64,000 bases of DNA. It comes from Phragmites australis. Its lineage: Eukaryota > Streptophyta > Magnoliopsida > Poales > Poaceae. Position numbers and translations under genes: made by a program. The notes beneath the pieces were generated by a model that was given only the letters and a program-made list of their open reading frames with translations, was not told where the DNA came from and made no database searches. Positions within the stretch are counted from its first letter, which is position 1, and the number at the start of each line of letters is the position of its first letter. The stretch spans positions 20,875,501 to 20,939,500 of the forward strand of contig NC_084938.1 of assembly GCF_958298935.1 (NCBI RefSeq), given 5' to 3'. This document shows positions 57,013 to 64,000 of this stretch, in pieces.

Positions 57013-59209
57013 CTTTTAATCTCCCCTATTTTGATAATTGATGACAATCTCACTAGATGATTATATTTAAAAAATTTAAAGTTCTAAGTATACATATAAT
57101 CCGAAGATGAATATATATAAAGAATAAGTTCTAGAAACATCAAATATCACAAAGATATTTGAGGTTACCAAAACTAGTTTTACTAGCATCGAACACCACA
57201 AAAAGTTTTGATGTTAGTAGAACTAAATATGTATAAAGCAAACTCCCCCACAATCTATACATATGTGAATGAATCTTGAATATCATTGCATATATTGTTT
57301 ATCTCAAATTTTGGACGGAGTTTCCTCTATACATAAAGTAAGCATGACAAAGTATATATCAAAATGAAGAATGAATATGCTCATGCAAAGCAAAACTTTT
57401 TCAACAATGAGGTTTCATGGATTTGCTTTTGAAACTCCCTCAATTGATATCCACATTACAAACATAAGGGATTACAAATTCTCCCCCATGAGCAAATAAT
57501 TCTCCCCCATAAATAAAGCCCTCTTACAAAATATAACATGTAGTCTAAATTCTCTCCCAATTGACATCAATACCAAAATGGAATCATCAAAATGAATTCT
57601 TCCCCAGTTAACATCAAATTGGTAAGAACTATGGAGGACTTGCTAAAAGAGAAATTTTCTCCAATGCACGCTAGCTCTATCCCACAAAAGGAATCATCGA
57701 AAGCTAGTGCAAGATCATGTATAGTATAAACTCCTCATGATATGTGTTTTTCAACTATGTGAGGAGAGTAAGCTACATAATAGATTAAAGGGGTTTAAAG
57801 AGATGCCAAATTAGATTTAAAAAGAATATCAATTGAAAATACAAAGCATTCTATTTAAAAGAGATACCAATTCCAATTGAAATAGATATCAATTGAAATA
57901 AATTCAATTGAAGGCAAATCAAGTATGAGTTCAAAATAAATATTCAAAGCACAAATGCAATGGATTAGGCTCAACGATTGACATTATAATGAATTTCGCG
58001 TTTATCACAAAGTGTCAATATCTCATAAGCTTATATGTTCAATAAAGCCATTTAAAACGGACTACAAAACTCAAGCAAAAGATTTTGTAATTTTTATCAA
58101 TATTGCATATTAGAGCAACTCAAGCATTTGATATGAAATCTTTTGCATATTTGGGATTGGATGAATCATAAACATGATTATAGAGTTCCTACAAAAATAT
58201 GCTACTTCAAATTGCTTATATTTGCAATGAAGAGGTTTGAAGCACTTGCAAGAAAAACATATTTTTGCAAGTCATTTTTATGCTATGATGCAATCTACAC
58301 AAGATTGAATCTTTGAAATTAAACGCATGAATTAAGAACAAATTACTTGATATCGGTAGCTTGTTCATCTCGTTAACTTGTTCATCCTTGCTTAGCATTA
58401 TTTTGATATGATCCTTCCTTTTGATTCCAATTGAAGTTGAAGGAGATAATCTTCTTTATAGATACCAATTGGAAGGTAAAGATCATCTTCATGAATTTCA
58501 ATTTAAATAATCTTTTACTTAAAAGGACCTTCAATATGATTAATCCAAGATCTTCATTGTACCTAAACTCATTCAAGTACAATTTGGTCTCCAAACTCAT
58601 TGGGTCCGAAGAGGTTAGTGATCTCATCCTCATAGAGCAAACTCTCCCATAAACTTGTGCATGTTAATATGACAATAATAACAATTCAAGTTCATACTAA
58701 TAGATAGATACCAATTGAAAATATATACCGAATGAAGGTATATACCAATTGAAATCAAATGAAAGCTCTATGCACCTTTTACACAATAAGAACACTTGAG
58801 AGAGGCTTACTTTGAATGTAGGATCAAAGAAAGAAAATATACTACAGATTTTAACATTTAAGTCAAACAAGCATGCTCGTCACTTTTAAAATCCAAAAAG
58901 ATATAATTTGGATAAAAATAGCATATAAGACTTAAATGTACCAAATGCAAGACAAAATACCAATAATGATATCCAAATTACATCTAAGACCAAAAAATCA
59001 ACAAATAATTATTCACAAAGTTCAACAAATGAACTAAGTGAAGATTGAGCATATAGAGACATGAAGAAATTCCAAACATGTTCAAAAACTTATCTTAAGC
59101 AAGTATATTGAACATGATACAAGTATTGAGATATCGAGCTTTCAAAAACTCCAAGAAAGAAAGTTTCCTTAAAGAAACTAATATTCTTAATCATAGGAGT
59201 TAAATGAGG
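57013..59209 (-). other. Probable 3' untranslated region upstream of the LTR
   Basis: Directly outside the LTR start is a polypurine tract (minus strand: aaaataggggagattaaaag), marking the 3' end of a minus-strand element. The rest is AT-rich with repeated words (ctcccccat, caattgaaatagatatcaatt). No pol sequence is present. Confidence 0.55.
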
Positions 59210-60874
59210 TCTTCCACAAAGAAATAAATCACTTCGGCTGCACATCATTCGAACTCCTAGCATTCTCCAATCTAGATTCCAACTCCTTGATATACACTAC
59301 TTTCAGTTCAACATCCTTTACAAGCAAAGGGCAATTCATGTAGGCGCCTAAGAGAGTGGATCTAGACTCCTCCTCAGAGAGCTTTTTCCCAGCAGTCTCA
59401 AATCAACTAACAACTTGAGCATGCAGTGCCTAAAGCTTAGCAAGTTCTGTCATAACCACCAAACAACTCTCACACTCCTCATTATCACGCCTAGACCTAA
59501 GCAATGCAAGCTCAGAAGAAACATACTCATACTTAGGACTAAGCTCCTTCAACTCACGCACAGCTTTTTTAAGTAACATATCCTAGCTAACGAGAGCATC
59601 ATTCAAGGTATCGACTTGGATGAAAAGCTGGTCGTAGAAAGGTAATACCTCGGAGGGATCAAGTTCGGGATCACTGTCATTATTGTCGTCTGTCATGAAG
59701 CAGATGCCAGTGAGGTCCTTGGCCTTGTTCTTGCTCTTCACTTGCGGTTCATTGTCCTCTAAGCTCTCCTTCTCGCTTGAAGAGGTGTCGATGTCGATGA
59801 GAGCTGCCACGAACGCCCTATAAGCCACCTTGGCCGCCTTCTTATCCATCTTATCACAGTTCTTCTTGAAGAAGGGCTTTTGTTTTTCTTCTTGTGCTTG
59901 CCGTAATCGTGGTTGTGGTCTTCCTTCTTCTTGAGCTTGGCGCAGTCCGCCTTGAAGTGGGTGATGTCACCACACTCAAAGTAGGCACGGGAACTACCCC
60001 TCCTTCAGTCTCGGCGGTTATTGTAGAAGCGGGTGAATTTCTTCATGATCAGTGCAAGATCCTAATCATCAAGCACATCCACCTGCTCCTCTTTGATAAA
60101 GATCAAGAAAGGCAAAGAAAATCCATCAGATAAAGTGTTAGCACAAGAAACACCAACTCCAGACTTGTTGCCACCGCTAGGTCCAGAAACCAACACCATG
60201 TTCTGAGATAGGGGGTTTCTGAGATCAATCCGAGCCACCTTGGCTATCTCGGTGGTCTTGAGCTTGCTGAAGAGTTCATCACAAGTTAACGTGTCGTAAC
60301 TTGATGTCTCTTCAATGCTCGAGATCTTCACTTCTCATATGCTTTGATCCAGAGCATAGAGAAGCTTGACCGCTCTCTCATAGTCAGAGTAAGGTAAAAC
60401 ACCAGTTGATCGAAGATTGCTAATAATTTCATCAAAGCGAGAAAATATGGCATCCAAAGACTCTTTGGAACCTTGCACAAATATTTGATATTCTTGGTTG
60501 TATGTGCTTTGGCGTCCGGCCTTGATCTGATTAGTACCTTCATGAAAGACACTCAGAGTAGTCTAAATTTCTCGGGCAGTACGGAGGTGCTGAACCCTAT
60601 CATACTCATTCGACTCGGGCTTCTGAATAAAATATTTCTGGCCTAGTTGTTGGCCTCATACTGTTTGATTTGAACCTGAGTCATGTGAGCAGCAAAGATC
60701 TCATAGTTAGAATCAAATACCTCCTAAATTGCACTTTCTTGGCTTAAGAGATAAGCCTCTATGCACACCTTCCAGTACGGAAAATCACGGCCATCAAACA
60801 GTAGAATCTTCTCACTTCTCTCCTTGTCGCCTACGGATCACAAAGCCAGTTAAGATCAACAAGTGATCAAACCA
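59210..60874 (-). pseudogene. Sirevirus gag, minus-strand copy
   Basis: Reading leftwards from the primer site: an N-terminal domain, the segment 60331-60062 (LTCDELFSKLKTTEIAKVAR), a CCHC-type zinc knuckle near 59975 whose first Cys is Tyr (YFECGDITHFKADC), the block 59849-59583 (MDKKAAKVAYRAFVAALIDI, CFMTDDNNDSDPELDPSEVL), and the coiled coil to about 59280. Stops split it. It covers the stretch that the plus-strand copy lacks. No pol follows; sequence passes into the AT-rich 3' region. Confidence 0.8.
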
Positions 60875-60886
60875 GCTCTGATACCA
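60875..60886 (-). other. Primer-binding site, initiator Met tRNA
   Basis: TGGTATCAGAGC on the minus strand, two bases after the LTR end. Confidence 0.88.
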
Positions 60887-60888
60887 AT

Positions 60889-62324
60889 TGTAGGAACGAT
60901 ATTGACGACTAGAGGGGGGTGAATAGGCGCATCAACAAATTTTGTGTAAAATCGATGGCCTTCTCCTATTTGGATCACTCAACGCACCTCAAAACTCAAG
61001 TAGAAGCAAAAATTGAGAGAAGTTTTAACAAGATAAAATCGAGGCAACACGACTCCACAGATGGTATATGAACCATATGTTTCATTTAATATCAATCCAT
61101 ATGTCTTAGCACTCGAAAGATCACAACTTACAAAGAAACAAGAAAAGATGAACACCGAGTAACAAAACTCTCCATTTGATTATCTAGAGGCAAGAGAATT
61201 CGAGAATCCATCACATAAGCGTGTGTATACGAATTGTATGCCTCTAGCAACAAGAAAAATGACCTCACAAGGTGCTGAAATTTCAGCCAAAAAATCAAAA
61301 CGAAAATCAAAACCAGAAACCGAAAAACTTGCAAGGAAACCATAGAGAGAAACAAGAAGGAGGGGAATTCAAGCATATGCAAAAACATAAACTTCATTAC
61401 TCAAAGAGGTCATCCCTATTTTAAACGAATTACAAAGATTTATCTCTCAAAACTCTCACCTATTAGATAGGCTAAGCTCTCCTCTAAAACCTTATCTCTA
61501 AGCTCTCAATGGGTGGCACAAGGGGCTGGTTTAAACTCTTCCATAGCCTTACACCTTTATTTATATGCCTGGAAAACTTGACATCTAAGTTTCCTAATTT
61601 TTTCCCAATATACCCCTCTCTTATAGTACACTTCTACATACCACCGAGAGTATTTTGGTCTATTTCTTCTTCATTCATTGGACGCCCACGACGCCTTCAT
61701 GACTTAACTTCACCCTGACGGAAACTTCGCGTTGGTCCCACGTACTCCTTCAGTCCTCCTACGGTTTTGAGACCAAACCGCAAAACCACATGCATGCTTC
61801 TCAAAGCGTGACTCGCCGTCTTACTTACATCTTAAGCAAGCGTTTCAATATCGACGCGTATACTCCGTTATGCGATCCTGACCACCAGCAACTATCTCAC
61901 ACTCCCGATCTCTCAGGCCGCCTTATCACTTGCACCGACACCCCCTTCGCTTGACTTTGTCAACACGCCATCTCCATTCGCTTTCCATGCTTTGCTTGAC
62001 CTCCACTTGTTTAGTTAGAATCACCCTTGACTCCACTCAGCCTCCTTGATCGTTTAGCACTAAGCACTCTGTTTGGCCCCGATCATCCCACCGTCGACCG
62101 CCAAGTTACATCCATCATCTGCACATCATAACACAAGTAAACACATATCTCTAACTCCAATTCTAATTAGTCTATAATCAATATACTTAAATAAAATCCC
62201 AAATCAATTCAAATCACATCAAAACTCATGTAAAATCGAAGATCATCAAACCAAATAAATACTAATATCAATCACTCATCACAGATAAACAAAAACACAT
62301 TTTAACTTAGTTTCTCAGTTTACA
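60889..62324 (-). repeat. 5' LTR of the minus-strand Sirevirus (1436 bp)
   Basis: On the minus strand it starts TGTAAACTGAGAAACTAAG and ends GTCAATATCGTTCCTACA. It shares order and phrases with 42506-44545 (for example the ttggcg(a/g)...gatgatcggggc region and the end around cacccccctctag) but lacks most of the ccggatggt repeat block. Confidence 0.78.
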
Positions 62325-64000
62325 TTCCATAAACCAGACTAAGTCATTTACAAACAACTCAATGGACCCTAAAGGAATTATCGGAGGAGGCAAGGTGTAC
62401 CGATGTACTCAAGGAAGCTAAGCCGTGTTACTGTGCCAGAAGGGGGGGGGGGGAGATCAAAGAGATAGCAGCATATAAACTTGCGTCATGTAAAGGAGTT
62501 ATTGGAGGCGGCAAGGTGTACAGATGTAATACTCTGTAACAATTGAATTGCAGATGATGTGCTGAGAGAACCCTGCAACCGTGCGCATATCATTCTCAAA
62601 ATAAAAGCATGGGATCCATAGGGGGAAAGAGAAAATGACAGGCACCTAGCGCTAGCTAGTTGAGATGTTATGGAGCAACAGTTTCTGACGATGACTTGCA
62701 AAAATGGGTTCATCAATGTTGTTCCAATCCGGTTAACAGCCAGATCAAATTGCGAAATTCCGTCAACTTGATCCTGGCGTCTGATGCAAGTACATCTATG
62801 TATCAACTTCTACAGTCCTATTATGCAGTATGAAACTGCTCTCCTTGGTTATTACTACCTAATTTACACCGGAAGTGGATCGAAGCTGCTCAGCTGACAG
62901 TTATGAGTCTCGCAGTAATAAAGTAAACTGATAGTGGTATCTTCTTTTTTAATGTAAGAACTCACCAGCTCGCACTGCACGAGCTCTTGATTATATCCCG
63001 GGATATAGTAGAATTTTCAGATGGGAACCATACTTTTAATTCATGATATGGACAGATCATAGGCGATCCTGTCTGACAGATGCCTTTGCTTTGCACTAGT
63101 CTTCAAAACAAATGCCTTAATTTGTTCTTGGATTCAGAAATCAGAGTTCGACCAGAAGTATGAACAGCTTTGTCAGTGATGTAGCTTTGTTAATGTTGGT
63201 GGAAATATATGGTTGAAACATGCGTAGTGAAACTGAATGGTGATTACATTGAGAACATATCAGCATACTGCTATACTAAAAACATGCCTATTGCCTACTC
63301 TGTCGACACTGCCCGTAATACTATAGCAATTTGCAATTGGATCGCCAAGTTCATTTGACAGTTCTGAACGAACGGCTACGATCCATCAATGATTGGTCAG
63401 TGACCGAGTAGTTATATAATGTGTAGTTATCCATCGTAGACTTTCGAGTCCCCTGGATCATCGAACAGCAGAAACATTGTTATGTCTCTAGCCGAGAGCG
63501 GTTTCATTCATGAATGCATCCAATTTACCAGAGGACACAAACAAGACGACACCAAAAGTTAGATCGCACTTTCCAGTTGATGATTAAGAGAAGGATAATG
63601 CATGTGATTCTAGAAACAACCTTATTAAAGCAGCAGGTCAGCCGTAAGGCAGAAGGAAAGTGCACTCTGCAGCAATGCAAGCCAGGTGCAGTGCAAGTTA
63701 TATCACTCCTATTTTCCAAAAAAAAAAAAAAAAAAAAGGCTTGCAGCTACAGCAAAGGTGAAATGTTTGCCTTTCCCCTAGCATCTAGTAGAGATGTCTA
63801 TCCTGTATGTTACTAGTACTTCCATTTATTTTTACGTTTTAGTTTAATATTGGCAAAGTGTTGTTTTTATTTGTTTGATTTTGCTGTAGTTTATAAGCTA
63901 ATATGCCCTTTCTCACATCTCTCTAATGAACTTTTATATAGTTCATAGAGTTTAGACAACCAAGGGGGAAATATGCCACATTACTTCATGTTACTATTAG
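62325..64000. other. Intergenic DNA to the right edge
   Basis: Contains a 37-bp direct repeat (62371-62407 and 62492-62528, 121 bp apart), a poly-G tract (62442-62453) and an A run of about 20 at 63719-63738. No gene recognised; the short frames carry no motif. Confidence 0.4.
62371..62528. repeat. 37-bp direct repeat, 121 bp apart
   Basis: aaaggaattatcggaggagg and aaaggagttattggaggcgg begin the two copies; about 5 mismatches over 37 bp. The first copy lies 47 bp outside the Sirevirus LTR. Confidence 0.85.

Noticed and set aside
62486..62806. 106-codon minus-strand open frame
   Set aside because: No recognisable motif, spans the direct repeat, and no promoter or splice support.

Overview
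The window is plant nuclear DNA, almost certainly from a grass. The evidence is the repeat mix: Sirevirus-type Ty1/copia elements with initiator-Met primer sites, a Tat-lineage Ty3/gypsy element with an extra antisense gene, Tourist-like MITEs with TTA/TAA target sites, plant L1 LINEs and a MULE transposase relic. No bacterial-style gene, operon, RNA gene or CRISPR array is visible. Most of the 64 kb is retrotransposon, much of it nested, with only two convincing cellular genes and one broken gene fragment.

Layout. 26-800: MULE transposase relic. 1487-3093: non-autonomous DNA element with terminal inverted repeats of about 560-620 bp. 3523-23354 (+): a small two-exon plant gene of 115 codons, split by an intron of 19,484 bp. 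That intron holds a Tourist-like MITE (4482-4748), a reversed copia RNase H piece with its LTR (5370-5985), and a copia integrase gene cut in three by a 3.2-kb solo LTR (6391-9618) and a complete 11,955-bp Tat gypsy element (9791-21745). The gypsy element has 622-bp LTRs, a dead gag-pol, a 107-bp tandem array and a spliced antisense ORF. A second MITE (about 22234-22453) also lies in the intron.

23355-31390: low-repeat DNA with a 5'-truncated LINE (25295-26248), two simple repeats and the second cellular gene, a 78-residue UPBEAT1/IBH1-like bHLH protein on the minus strand (30050-30286), whose start is fixed by a TATA box. 31390-39232: minus-strand L1 pieces flanking a non-autonomous gypsy element (31778-37057) that kept only its antisense ORF. 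39236-39821: Tourist-like MITE. About 41180-41850: broken fragment of an LRR receptor-kinase gene.

42506-62324: a Sirevirus cluster. One plus-strand copy keeps pol but has lost central gag; it is interrupted by a 1453-bp solo LTR and has a shortened 3' LTR. A minus-strand copy keeps gag but no pol, and next to it lies an LTR of another Sirevirus-like family (to 57012). The last 1.7 kb shows no recognisable gene.

The cellular genes show no functional link. The biology lies in transposon nesting: insertion order can be read from interrupted reading frames and short target-site duplications. Nothing here is convincingly a new system; the closest candidate is the antisense gene carried by two different gypsy elements, in one case as the only coding content left.
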